Source of the DNA: Climacium dendroides
Taxonomy: Eukaryota; Streptophyta; Bryopsida; Hypnales; Climaciaceae
Assembly (NCBI GenBank): GCA_950106755.1
Contig: OX467091.1
Coordinates: 24,507,538 to 24,571,537, forward strand
DNA length: 64,000 nt
Direction: 5' to 3'
Shown one piece after another: positions 24,148 through 35,533 of this stretch (position 1 is the stretch's first letter; each line of letters starts with the position of its first letter). Made by a program: the position numbers and the translations under genes. The notes beneath the pieces were generated by a model, which saw nothing but the letters and a program-made list of their open reading frames with translations, was not told where the DNA came from and did not search any database.

Positions 24148-27100
24148 ATGGCGACCACGTCGTCGTTCATTACGTCGTTGGCGACTTCTTTCGTGATCTT
24201 CTGCCTTCTGATGGTGGTGTATGCGATTCTTTCGCGTCGGGCTGGGAACGCTGTGGTTTATTACCCGCTGCGGATACTGAAGGGTGAGGATGGTCCCGTA
24301 TTGGCCAAGAGACGGAAGCTCTTCTCATGGGCTATCGAGGCGTTCAAGGCTAAAGAGGATGATATTGTTGCGGCTGCCGGCTTGGACGCAGCTGTTTATA
24401 TGCACCTCTTCACCGCAGGTAACCACCGCGCTTTGTTTCCGTTGTTCTTGAGAAAGAATCTTTGTGAGGTAGTGGATTTTGTGGTTACTTCTTTTCCTCC
24501 GCGTTCTTGTGACGAATCTTGAGCTTTATGTTTGATTCTTTAGCTTTTCACGAAAACGAGAAATGGTGTAGAGATACTTAGAGGTGGCCTTCTTTACAGC
24601 TTTGAAGATCATCTGTTTGTCGGCGCTGTTCTGTATGCCGGTCTTGATTTCGCTCTCAGCAACAAGCAACTATAATGCGGAGCTGAAGAGGCGGGATGCG
24701 AACTATACATACTCCGATTTTGATAATCTGGGCATGGGTAATGTTCAGGTAAATTAAAAAATGAATGACCTTCTCCAAATGTTACATATGATTTTGCTAG
24801 CGCTATTGAATTTGTTACGATTTTTTTGAATTTTTACTTGGTGAATTTGTGATCTTTTGTAGCATTTTTGACATGACGTTGAATGTGGGCGTGGAACAGC
24901 CAAAGAGTGCGAAGATCTGGGCGTTTATGCTTGGGATGATTTGGGTGTCCTTCGTGACGTACTACGTCTTGTGGAAATCATACCGGCGTGTAGTTTTCAT
25001 GCGGGATAGAGCTCAAGCACATGCAATCGCTCGCCCTCAACAGTTCACGGCGCTTGTGAGGGACATCCCTAAGCCTGTGGGAAAGGAGTCTCGTACTGAA
25101 CATGTAGACAGTTTCTTCGCCAGAGTTCATCCCGGTGCTTATAACCGAGTGCAACCTGTGTACAACATCCGACCGGTAAATCCCTGAATCAAGTCTACAG
25201 GATTCTCTTTCCATCTTTTATCCATTCAATGTAGGAGTGTGTTTCCATTGGAAGATTTCTCAATGGAGCTTAGTGGAGAGATCGCTTTGGGTACTATAAG
25301 AGCCAAACTCTTTTGAAACCATTGTTTTCACTTAGTAACCAATTTAATATGACGATTTCTTATGCAACCGTGCATTTATATTAGGAGGATTTTCTTAAAC
25401 CCAATGGTTTCTAAGTGAAGGCCAACCAAGTGTGAATTTGAAGAAATGAGTTTCTGTTGGTAATAGGGGTCAGTCAACAAGATAACGGACCGGGTCCTGA
25501 ACAGTTTTAGTATCCTCTGCTTCATCTCAATTAAGGAAGAGTCAAGGTTTCGATAGCCAAAAATGAGATGCACCAGTTGTTTTGCGTAGGAGAGGCTTAT
25601 GGGAATTCTTAGCGCAATCGTACTTAACTTTTGCTTTTGAACTGGAATTTGTCAGTTTAACGGAAATTGCCTGTCATCTTGAATGTTGTTCAGTAGTGCC
25701 AATCTAGCCGGTTTCTAATTAACTCCATTTGGTCGAATAGGCCCAGAAGGTCTTCACTGACCGTGAGAAGGCACTACGAAAGCTTGAGCATGCCGAAGGC
25801 GTTTGGGAGTTGTCAAAGAAAGGTGGTAGCGTCGAGGGGAAACGTCCCATGCACAAGACCGGGTTCATGGGGTTGGTAGGCCATAAAGTTGACTCCATTG
25901 ACTACTGGAGAGCCCAAAGCCAAGACTTGCTTCCCCGAGTGGAAGCAGAGCAGCGGCACACTCGCCAAGCTTTGGAGCAAGATGCGGCCTTAGTCATTTT
26001 TAACGATCGCCGCTCTGCTACTGAAGCTGCTCAGGTTTGTTTATTTTCCTCTTGTTTACAAAGCGTAGGATACTCTTTTCTCATTCTAACCAATCAATGT
26101 AGCATTGCGTTTTCATTGGGAAATCACTTAATAGATTTTAATGGAGAGACCAATTCCGGTTCAACAAGAGCTAAACTCTCTTGAGATCAAATTGTCTTCT
26201 CCCTCAATGTATTCGATGATTTTCTATGCTGTCACTGAAACACTGGGCTGTCGTGTAAACCGCTTTTGATGGGAAAGTACCCCCCTCTCATTCTTTACTC
26301 AAGGATGAGGGACAAAAGACATTAGTAGCTAAAGCATGATTTTTTACATCCAATGATGGCGAATTGAATGTGTTGATTTGGAAGAGATGAGTTGCTTTTG
26401 TAACATGGGATAGGGTAAAGTCTAACGTTAATTGTATTCTCTACCTTATTGCAGGTAGTGCATGCACCTCACGCTCTCCGTTGGAGAGTTACTCAGGCTC
26501 CTGAACCGGAAGAGATCATTTGGACCAATCTGCACATACCAGCATGGCAACGCGCAATTCGAAGAGGCGTTGTTGCAGTTGTCACGTTCCTTTTAGTTGT
26601 ATTTTACATGATTCCCATTGCGTTCATTGCGTCCTTGACCACACTTGAGAATTTGCAAAAGATCCTTCCATTTATCAAGTCAATCACCAAAATCAAAGTT
26701 CTCGGAACCGTCATCCAGGTGCGTACATTTTTGAAGTTGCTTTGAATAAAGTTCCTGTTATTAGAATCACTTACACTCTTGTGCTTAACATTCTAGAGAA
26801 TCCTTGTTGGGCTCCCTTCAGGAATCCTTGTCATCTTGTTTTATTTCATTTTCTCTGATTTAGCATGACTGGTGGAACAGACTTTTAGTTGGTACTGTTT
26901 TCTAAAGGTGACTTGCCAAGACTACTAAAGAATGTTGCTCAAGAATGTTACGTAAGGCTGTAGTATACCGTTTTTTCATGGTCCGTTTCTGTGGTGAAAT
27001 TGGCAGGGTTATCTACCCCAAATAGCATTGCTGGTCTTCCTCGCTTTGTTGCCCAATATTTTGTTGGCTTTGTCAAGGCTTGAAGGATTCCCAGCGCAGT

Positions 27101-28841
27101 CTCAAGTGGTGCGAGCGGCTTCTGCGAAGTATTTCTACTTCGTCATATTCAATGTGTTCCTCGGAGTTACCCTCTTTGGTGCTGTGTTCTCCAACATTAA
27201 AAGTTTCCAAGTGCTCATTGATCAAAGCCAGCTTTCACCCGCTAAAGTGGTCCAACTCTTGGGTTCCAAGTTGCCTCCAAATGCCACATACTACATCACA
27301 TACGTTGCACTCAAGTAAGCAATTTGTTGGATTTATGCCTGGAGTATTTGTAAAGATATTCTTTTGCCCTTCGTAAACCTGCACACTGTACTTTGAGAAT
27401 CATACGATATCATCTCCTTCTGTTCTAGTTGGATTAATGGCTAGCCTGAAATCACAACTTTTTTTATCCTTGTAATCCTCCACATTTTTTTGAGAATTGC
27501 AATCAGCAAAGATACCTGAATTGGGAGGGTTTTTCAACTTGAATTTTATTAAGCAACGTTGTACTCCCACAGTGTTCCTTTTGATTTACTTTATTATTAT
27601 TGCACTGTGCAGGTTCTTTGTTGGTTACGGATTGGAGTTGTCACGCTTGATCCCGTTCATTATCTTCCACATCAAGCGCAAATTCAAATGCAAAACCGAG
27701 AGAGAGCTCAGAGAGGCGTGGTCGCCGGGGGCTTTCAAGTACCACAAGGGCATTGCCAACGACCTCCTCGTTTTCACCATCTCGCTCTGCTACGCCGTCA
27801 TTTCGCCCATGATTCTCCTCTTCGCTGGCTTGTACTTCGCCCTCGGATGGTTGGTCATGCGAAACCAGGTCAGTTCACGTCAACCTCTTTAATGTCGCAC
27901 TGTAGTCGCGCAAGTTCAGGAAGAGATTTTCAATCAAGTTCCGTGTAACCATTAGTATTGCTTGCTGAAGTGACATTAGAAAGTTCTTGGTCTCACGCAA
28001 GTTAAGAAGTTGATCTAGAACATTTTCTCCCTTATCTAAATCCCTGCTACTACATTTGTATGCAATTTATTCTGTCCTAATAGAGTGATAGTAAGAATTC
28101 TTTGACCTTATACATCCCGAGTTCATTCCTTAATGTTCACTTTAAACTAACCTTTTCTAGTATCATCCAATGATCTCGAACTGAACTGTCCAATACTGCT
28201 AAACAGAACAAGATACGACTTTAATACATCAAAACACTAAGCTACGCTATTAGAGGCTTTGTCCCTTCCATAGTGAAGCTATATGAAGATCCTGGAGCTT
28301 TTTTCACAATGTAGCTACACTTGATTTATTTCAGAGACTCGGATTAAATTTTCAAGGACTAAAAAGACACTCTACATAAGAACTTATCTCAAGTTTCAAC
28401 AGAAAACCTGTATTAAGACTTCTTGTAGTGTGGTTATTAACAAGCTTCATGTTGCAGGCGTTGAACGTGCACGTTCCGGACTTCGAGAGCCACGGGAGTA
28501 TGTGGCCACACATCCACAACCGCATGCTTGCTGCGTTATTCGTGGCCCAGGTCACAGCCATCGGCTACTTCGGAGTGAAAGAGTTCGCATTCGCGCCCAT
28601 TCTAATCGGCCTTCCGGTGCTCACAGTCGTCTTCTACATGTTTTGCAAGAAGAATTACTACCCCTCCATCAAAGTCGTGTCGCTCTATGTCGCGGCTGAC
28701 GTTGTAAAGGACCGGCCCTCTCCCGCCACCATCATGGAAGCGTACACGCCTGTTTACCTGCAGGAGGGTCATCCCGGTATCGTGGAACGGAGGGACAATT
28801 TGGCTACTCAAATCGACTCTACTGTCAATGCAGTCGTTTAG
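24148..28841 (+). CDS. ERD4: ERD4/OSCA3-type DUF221 channel protein, complete, 8 exons
   Basis: Member of the OSCA/CSC1 (DUF221) family of hyperosmolality- and stretch-gated cation channels. Exons: 24148-24418, 24582-24748, 24900-25175, 25741-26034, 26455-26718, 27007-27314, 27613-27868, 28458-28841; all introns are GT..AG, phases agree, and the product is 739 aa (known ERD4 proteins are about 725). The start sits in AAAATGG context. Span 1 (SFVIFCLLMVVYAIL) lies near residues 10-28, with RILKGEDGP just after it. Spans 2-3 lie in exons 2-3, a cytosolic loop with GFMGLVGHKVDSIDYW in exons 3-4, and the pore half in exons 5-8 (FYMIPIAFIASLTTL, RAASAKYFYFVIFNVFLG, YGLELSRLIPFIIFH, MWPHIHNRMLAAL). 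The exon 3 acceptor lacks a pyrimidine tract, but it is the only one found that keeps frame and family spacing (DNLGMGN next to KSAKIWAF). The family call rests on many long motifs shared with ERD4 (OSCA3.1); gating in this plant is not shown. Confidence 0.93.
25176..25740 (+). other. ERD4-like intron 3, homologous to intron 4
   Basis: Bases 25199-25320 match 26069-26186 in intron 4 (shared blocks AATCAATGTAG/ATTCAATGTAG, CATTGG, AATGGAG, AGAGC(C/T)AAACTCT). A weaker match follows between about 25400-25490 and 26360-26415. Flanking exons are not duplicated. See findings. Confidence 0.6.
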
Positions 28842-29586
28842 AATTCTTTCAACTTATATCTGTTCCATCTTTTTGGGCTGAGAGAGAAAGAGACTTTCCT
28901 GTTCCTTTTTTTTCTTGTAGTATATATAGCGTGAATCAATGAAGAGATAGTTGCAGGATTATGGTCCCATTGTAGAAGGTATGTTAGGAGGTTTAAGCTG
29001 TTATTGCCGGAGAGTATCTTGGTAACAGCATTGTACTTTTGGCAACTTTCATGTAGATTTATAATTTGTTGAATTTTGATTCTGAGAAGTGAACTTTGTG
29101 AGTTTTGTGTTTGTCTTTCTGTGACGTGATTGTAGAGTGAACTTCGCCACTCAAATAGATTTTAAAGCTTACTATCAGTGCGCACTTGTTTGGATAATTT
29201 CATGTTTATGGTTCCTTTATTCCTCCAGTCCTTCACAACTAAATGTTTTTGGAGCACATTCGTCTCCGCATTCGTGTAACTTAAGTTCAGATCGGAGCTT
29301 GTTGAGTTCCTCATCAAGTAAAAAATGTATTATTCGGATATTCTGTGAATAATAATGAATTGTTGAAGATTGCATTAGAAGTGTAACTAGGGTTTAAATG
29401 ACTAGCTTAGAATACTTCGAGCATGACACCTTATTTCATCGCTGATGAATCTCACTGAAGCATCTGTGCAAACAATGACAATATCCAAAATATCTTTAAA
29501 AGTATCTTTATTATTTGAAAGGCACATGTTTGGATAACCCTTGTATTGCTCACCCCACGAGAATAGACCTGCCACATAAAGTGACC
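28842..29586 (+). other. 3' UTR and downstream flank of the ERD4-like gene
   Basis: Follows the TAG stop at 28839-28841. T-rich and unremarkable. A possible near-consensus poly(A) signal (GAATAATAATGAA) lies near 29346-29358, but the true end of the transcript cannot be set. The frame at 29137-29352 is considered noise. Confidence 0.4.
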
Positions 29587-30241
29587 TTAACCCCTAAATG
29601 CCCAAGGCCTGTTTCCAGCTTCCTGAAATTTGCTCCAAATTGAACAAAATGCCAACAATTTAACAAGATGTATCAAATTTTTTTAAATTGTAACCGTACA
29701 AATCCAAACTAGACATGTTAGAGATTGCATAGGAAAAAAAAGCACAACAATATCACTTATGGAGTGAAAGATTATAATGTTTGACTATTAGGGTGTTAAA
29801 ATTGCAAAAAAGAATTGAAGTCTTTTTCGCAAATCAAATCTAAAACTATGGTGACCAAAAAAATATGAGGTTAACAAGCCTAACTTGTATAACCCCAATC
29901 AATTTACAACTTCTCAAAATTCACTCTACAACTTTTTTAAATGAATTTAGAATGTGATTTTTTCTCCAAGATCTAGTGTATTTGAGGCTCATTTCCAAGA
30001 GCTTTTAACACTACGGAGAGTCAAGATTGCACAGGGTACCCTTGCACAAGATCTCTTATAGAAAAATCACTGTCATTTATTTTCAAGATCAGACTTTTGG
30101 TGCTAAAACTAGACTTAGTAAAAAACTTTCTAAAAATATAAATTACTAAAAATAACAAATTGGTTAGGTTTTATTTAAATTCAAAGTTTTGCAAACACCA
30201 TATTTTGGTGCCTCGGGCATTTAGGGGTTAAAAAAAAAGCT
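29587..30241 (+). mobile_element. TTAA-ended inverted-repeat element (655 bp), best-preserved copy
   Basis: The left end TTAACCCCTAAATGCCC (29587-29603, then AAGGC) is mirrored by the right end GCCTCGGGCATTTAGGGGTTAA (30220-30241): a 22-bp TIR with one mismatch, including TTAA. Non-coding. Whole-length reverse match to 18918-19530. It lies 0.75 kb after the ERD4-like stop codon. TTAA flanking CCC-type ends resembles piggyBac target duplication, but TTAA could also simply be part of the TIR. Confidence 0.7.
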
Positions 30242-30502
30242 AAGTTTTGTCCAATTTCCCTTTATGTGCCATGCTGAAAGCAAAAAGAAATTACAGTTTG
30301 GAAGTGACTGAAGGTAGGAGGTCCATAAATCGACCTAAGAGGCAGTTGCCATTGGGGGCTCTGCAAAATGTGAATACAATAGGCAAATGGTAAAGGTCAA
30401 GACATTGAAAATGGTACCTCCTTTGCCCTTCTAAAAACCTCCAAAAATCTTCCCCATGAAGGATTAGCTGTATTTTTAGTCTTTGTGCCAAAGATATATG
30501 CA

Positions 30503-30790
30503 TTCAAAAAATTAGTAACCCATTCCTTAAATCTATGTAAAATTTCTAGCTTCAAAAAATTAGTAACCCATTCCTTAAATCTATGTAAAATTTCTAGCTT
30601 CAAAAAATTAGTAACCCATTCCTTAAATCTATGTAAAATTTCTAGCTTCAAAAAATTAGTAACCCATTCCTTAAATCTATGTAAAATTTCTAGCTTCAAA
30701 AAATTAGTAACCCATTCCTTAAATCTATGTAAAATTTCTAGCTTCAAAAAATTAGTAACCCATTCCTTAAATCTATGTAAAATTTCTAGC
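30503..30790. repeat. Minisatellite, 6 x 48 bp
   Basis: Six consecutive 48-bp units (each starting TTCAAAAAATTAGTAACCCA and ending TTTCTAGC) fill exactly 288 bp and look identical. The 48-bp period is divisible by three, so several frames stay open on both strands (apparent 107- and 135-codon ORFs with a 16-residue repeat). These are read as artefacts. The terminal motif AAGGTAGGAGG of another element family lies 190 bp upstream. Confidence 0.9.
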
Positions 30791-32029
30791 TTGGCCGCTA
30801 TCATTTAGGCCACAAAATCCATGTAGAAAGTATTATATTTGAGCATCATTTGTGAATGCTACCAACTTGTCATTCTTGATGATTTAAAGTGTGGTGACAA
30901 TGGGATTTTAGAAATATTTGCTTCCAACCTAAATGCCCACAACAAAAAAAACTTAGCCCCCTTCATAAACAAATCTTCATAGTATCCAAATGATCACCGA
31001 ATCCATTGTCAATACAATTGGAGTAAGCATTGGCCATATTGAATGACCTCGTGGGTGTCAATTAGAATTTATTTGCCAAGATTCTTTTTTTCACCATACA
31101 AAATTTTTGTTTATTGAAAAAATCATTCTCCTTTGCATCTATTTTTAGAGTGATTTTCCGTCCACCCTACCCTTCAACTACAACTACGGTAATGTTCCCA
31201 GCTCTAATAATAGTAGCCGGAAGTCACAGAAATGAGTTGGAAGTTTGGGGCGTCAGGGTTGGGAGTTGGGGTTTTGAAAACCCGAGTTTGCCCTGAAAAA
31301 GTAGATTCCACAATGTTCTAGTTATTTCACAATACCAACGTCCGAGGCTGGGTTTGGGGAATAACTGAAACTTTGGGGAATATCTGTTTTTCGAGGTGGC
31401 CTCCTCTCCTTGTAAGGAGATAAACTCAGTTTTTCAAACCCCAACTTGCTACTTGGAACTCTAACGCCCCCACTAATGAAAGATGATGCCTAAGAAAGCT
31501 TTGGGACAAATCTGGAGAAAATCAGCAGGAGAAATAATGAACTTGCGTCACACTCAGCATGTCCTGATCATTGAACTATGCATCTTCCTGCAAAGCTGTA
31601 AACAGTAATCCCACAATGTAACATCAAACCTTGTCTTTCACAACAATCCCAAGATGATGTGGTCAGTGGACAGATTTCAATACTGAACCATTAGAAAACA
31701 GCTCGCCCTTGAAATGCTTTACCTGCAGACCAAAAGAGAACTCCCATCAGAGAGAGAATAAGCTAAATTTACAAGCTCGTATCATCACATGTGCATTGAA
31801 GTACAATACAACCACTCTTATCCCTTGCCACTAGGCATATAAAAAAACTACAACCTTTTCCTCCAATGGATGAAGCATTTGATGAAATCTGCAATCTGAA
31901 ACAATGGTATCGAAATGAAAATTTGAGTCTGCTAAACCCCAACCTGTTTCTTGACTCGAGGTTGTGGTGTGAATGTCCTCGACATGAGCTTGGTCCTACT
32001 TTGAGCAAGTAGCAACTGCAAAAGTCTCT
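30791..32029. other. Region between convergent genes; includes the minus-strand 3' UTR
   Basis: The part near 31500-32029 is probably the 3' UTR of the PTAC6-like gene (the frame at 31769-32008 has no domain). The remainder is unassigned. Confidence 0.4.
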
Positions 32030-35000
32030 TCACATTGACGTCCCCAGTTCTGCTAAATCCACCAACGCTCTTCGAATAATGAAAATTTCTTTGATCAAGT
32101 TCGTGTATGAAAAAGGCCGAAGTGCTGCATCAAGAAAAGGTTCACGTTCTTCCGTGTCCGTTTCCGTTTCCTCAACTATTGGTTGCCCTTGACTCGTCAT
32201 GCCAACCTCAGAGTAGGCCTTTAAAGCTTCTTCATCAGGATCAACAGTCTCAGCATTAGGAGGATCCTGCATAGCCTCGGCAGCTAACGCCTTCGCTTCC
32301 TCTATTTCCCATTCACTCTTAGTGGACTGACTATCATCCAAGTTTTGTTCATCAAAGTCGAACTCTTCCCCAAATTGGCCATTGAATGTCTCAAAATCTT
32401 CTTCTCGTTCATCTTCGTTGGTGTCATCCGCGCTGTCATCACCCTCGTCATCCGCAGCTTCAATGGATTCAATCTCATTCTCCATATCATTGTTCATCCC
32501 ACTAGCTGCTGACTTCTGCTGCTGCTCCGCCTTCAAGTCTTGGCGAGTGAATGGTGTCAAAAGGAAAACTGGGTGATCCGTGAGCACATGTTCAACACAC
32601 TCCATTTTCCGGTCCTCACTCAAGCCATCAAATATGATACCCACCTGCTCAGCATTCTCATTCTCATCTACTCCAAGCAATTTGCAAAGTCTTTGATAAT
32701 AGGAATGGTTACCGTTTTGGGGATCCAGTAATGTAAGCCATCCTTCCAGAAACTCTTTCTGCGGCTCAAATCTGACTTGGTAGGCAGGTCTTTTGACATA
32801 AATAAGGTCAGGACGATACCATGCTACACACCGTGAAAGCACCTCCCACATTTTACGGTCAAGCTTCGATCCCAGTTTCACCTTGTCGAGCTCCGCTCCA
32901 GACTCAACAGCCACTTGTGCAACCAGTGTCCAATCCTCCCAAGGAGACAGCCCTGGAACTTTTACTATTTGACGTGCAAATGCAAAGTAGTATTGAACTC
33001 CCACATTTTCGTCATCCATTTGATCCACTCGCTGTGCATATCCTGTGATGGCATCTTGAATGTCTCCCAACTCATGCTCTTCCTCATTTTCCACAGTTGA
33101 GAAAAACACCACAAGGTTGTCGCAAAGGGTTCCCTTACGAGGGGTGCCCACAGTGACGCCCTTCCAAGCGTGGGGACCGAAAGGGCCGTACTTGTAGTAG
33201 TCATCCGGCATTCGTTCGGTTCGAACCGAGGCCCAAGGTTGGACATCGTTTCCGATTTTATTTCTGTCTCCCATGTTGAGTAGCAGCATCTTCTGGCCAG
33301 CCCATGTAACGCGCTCCTTGGGCTTTGGACCCTTCTTGGGCTTGACTCGAGGCTCTTTGACAGGCCTCTCAGTTCCGTCTTCATTGACACCATTCTGTGG
33401 GCCTTGGACCGCGCCATCGGGCCTTGGTGGTTTGGGTTTCCCTGCATTGCCACTGCTTCTGGTTCGCTTGTTTCCTTCTAGGCGTCCTTTCTCAAGGGTG
33501 CGCCACTTCTTATTACGCCCGGCATTCGTCCTCACACTTGACCCTCTCTCTGGTCTGTGAACTACGTGGGTCCATCTCAGCGTCTCTGAATTCATGAACT
33601 GTGACGATCCTGAACAGCACACCACATCAAGGAGAATTAGGAAGGCATCTCCAGAGGAGAAAAACTAGATGCTCTTCATAACTCCTTAAGTACCCCTTTT
33701 AAAATTTAGAAAGCTAATAGTTAATTATAGAACTTTCAAAACATAATTCTCCTATTACCAATAATGTAAGGTATGACTTCTTCTTCAATTGGTAAAATCG
33801 ACTTTTCACCTTCCCTGAAGCTTCTTAAGTGATTCATTTCAACTCTTCTAGACATGGAAGTGGACATTTTAACGGCTAAGAGGATGACGAAGAATTGAGG
33901 GTTGCGGTTCACTTGATGAATGAAAGGAGTCTGGATACAGTTGAAAGACTGACTTCGTAAGAGAATTATGTATGTAAACAGAAAACAATAAAATCTGGAG
34001 AAAATGGTCAGACTTTAGGAAATGACCACATACATCTTGGATTAAAAGGTCGTGACATATAAACCACTCAGACAGATCTCAGCATGTTCTCAGAATTACA
34101 ACAAAGTACGACTTTGCAGCTTATGAATTCCACTGCATGTAATGTAGGTTACAGAAATCGCAACACAATCAAAAGCGGTCAATTACAGTTTCCAAAAAAG
34201 TTCACTAGGATAAGCAGTCAATCGCAATATGACAATGCAAGACCCTCATACCTCGTGGGCATGCTGCGACACCTACAGCATCAGTCAGCTTGTCAGCTCC
34301 TCCTTGAAGTGATGATGACGATCTCTGATTAAAGACCATGTCCTTGGCACCACACACAGTCACAAGCCTTCCACATTTTCCCCGGACATTGCTGCGCAAA
34401 TGCACAGCATACAGAGGGAAACGATGCAAGAACCCCGCAACTCGTCTACTCTGTTTCAACTGGTTTCCAGACTGCAACTAAATCCAAAAACACAAAATCA
34501 GTACTGCATAAAAAATTCTACAGATTATCGTCCATTAGCTCCGCCAAAACAAGCACTAGCTACTCCCAATGCCGAAATCCGCAAGAGTCTCAACGGTACT
34601 GCATACTGCGGCATATACACTGATAAATTTCTAACCACTGTAACCAGATAAAGGTTCAGGGTTTAGGGTTTAAGCCCTAAATGACACAAATACTCCAATT
34701 TGAAACGACTCAGACGTCCGTCCCTCTTCCGAAGCAAACAGCACTTCAAACCCTAAATTATAGGTTAAAGATGCAGCTACAGGCGCTACACCAATCAACT
34801 AGACTTTGATTTTCTAAAGAATCCCGGAGACTTGCACCCTAATTTAGATGTCGCAGAGCAGTGATAAAAAATTCTGAAATTCACAATCACTAACCCAATT
34901 CCAGCAGCTAGATAGCGGAAACTCTGACCTCATTTGCAGAAACAACAGGGATGGATTTCCTGTTTTCCCCGTCGCTTCGAGTTGTGATGAATCTCGAAAC

Positions 35001-35030
35001 GAACGGAGCTCTTGCAACTATGGAAGTCAT
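32030..35030 (-). CDS. PTAC6: PTAC6/PAP8-like plastid transcription protein, 3 exons
   Basis: Probable homologue of PTAC6/PAP8, an essential accessory subunit of the plastid-encoded RNA polymerase, which acts on plastid nucleoids. Exons (minus): 35030-34929, 34471-34252, 33609-32030; junctions are GT..AG, phases 0 and 1 match exactly, and the product is 633 aa. Exons 1-2 give a Ser/Arg/Val-rich, acid-poor N-terminus (MTSIVARAPFVSRF...) with VTVCGA at about residues 70-75, typical of a transit peptide. Residues ~130-215 are strongly basic (Lys/Arg/Pro-rich). The conserved core begins near residue 244 with DYYKYGPFGPHAWKG and continues through EDWTLVAQVAVESG, RPDLIYVKRPAYQVRFEPQ and HPVFLLTPFTRQDL. 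Residues ~487-612 are very acidic. Angiosperm PTAC6 is much shorter (about 330 aa), so both extensions are notable. The family is recalled from core motifs; the exon 1 choice is inferred from splice and phase fit. Confidence 0.7.
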
Positions 35031-35533
35031 AGAGAGGAATGCTGAAGAATCGTCTTCCCTGTCTTCCGAAACGACAGCACAACAAGGGACTTCAACGCCA
35101 GTTCATCGTCTCGCAGATGGAGAGCGTGAAAATGCTGCGCATTGCGTACACTTAATTTTATTCGGGAAAAGAAACTGAAGCGCTCAATCGATAGAAGCCT
35201 TTGAAAATCAGAAAGCAAATCGAGAGCATGAAAACTTCTAACCGTGACTGCTAGAAATTCTGGCAAGACAAATCTCAAAGGAAGGCTGGCTGGCTAGCGG
35301 TTCTGGTGATGGCTCTGATCCGGGTATACGTAATCAGGGTATTCAAATACTGGTATAGGAGATCAGGGTATCAGTAACTGGTGGAGCAAGACGGGTACGG
35401 ATATCAGGGGTCGGTGCCCTTGAAGGCCGGGCAGCCGGAAGAGAACCGTATACACGTCGATGTTTCTTCAAGGTAACTTAATTGTGACATGTTTGCAAAA
35501 ATTCTCTCGTTTGGATTCATTCTTAAGCTTAAT
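35031..35533 (-). promoter_or_regulatory. Upstream region of the PTAC6-like gene
   Basis: Includes a relatively GC-rich block (about 35285-35460) with repeated CAGGGTAT/GGGTAT motifs. No TATA box was assigned. It ends at the TTAA-ended element at 35534, so the intact upstream region is under 510 bp. Confidence 0.35.

Noticed and set aside
24855..24862. TTTTGTAG as the exon 3 acceptor of the ERD4-like gene
   Set aside because: From the phase-0 donor at 24749 it leads to a stop within three codons, and no phase-2 donor exists in exon 2.
30503..30790. CRISPR-like array
   Set aside because: Units are directly adjacent and identical with no variable spacers, and the DNA is eukaryotic.
30397..30808. 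Repeat-containing ORFs of 135 and 107 codons on opposite strands
   Set aside because: They arise from the 48-bp minisatellite, whose length is a multiple of three; no start context, domain or splice support.
32965..33560. Long overlapping frames (162, 95 and 66 codons) across the PTAC6-like exon
   Set aside because: They are shadows of the genuine minus-strand coding frame.
34205..34477. Start of the PTAC6-like protein at 34477
   Set aside because: There is no ATG there (the codon is TTG, part of a TTGCAG acceptor). A proper ATG exon with matching phase lies at 35030-34929.
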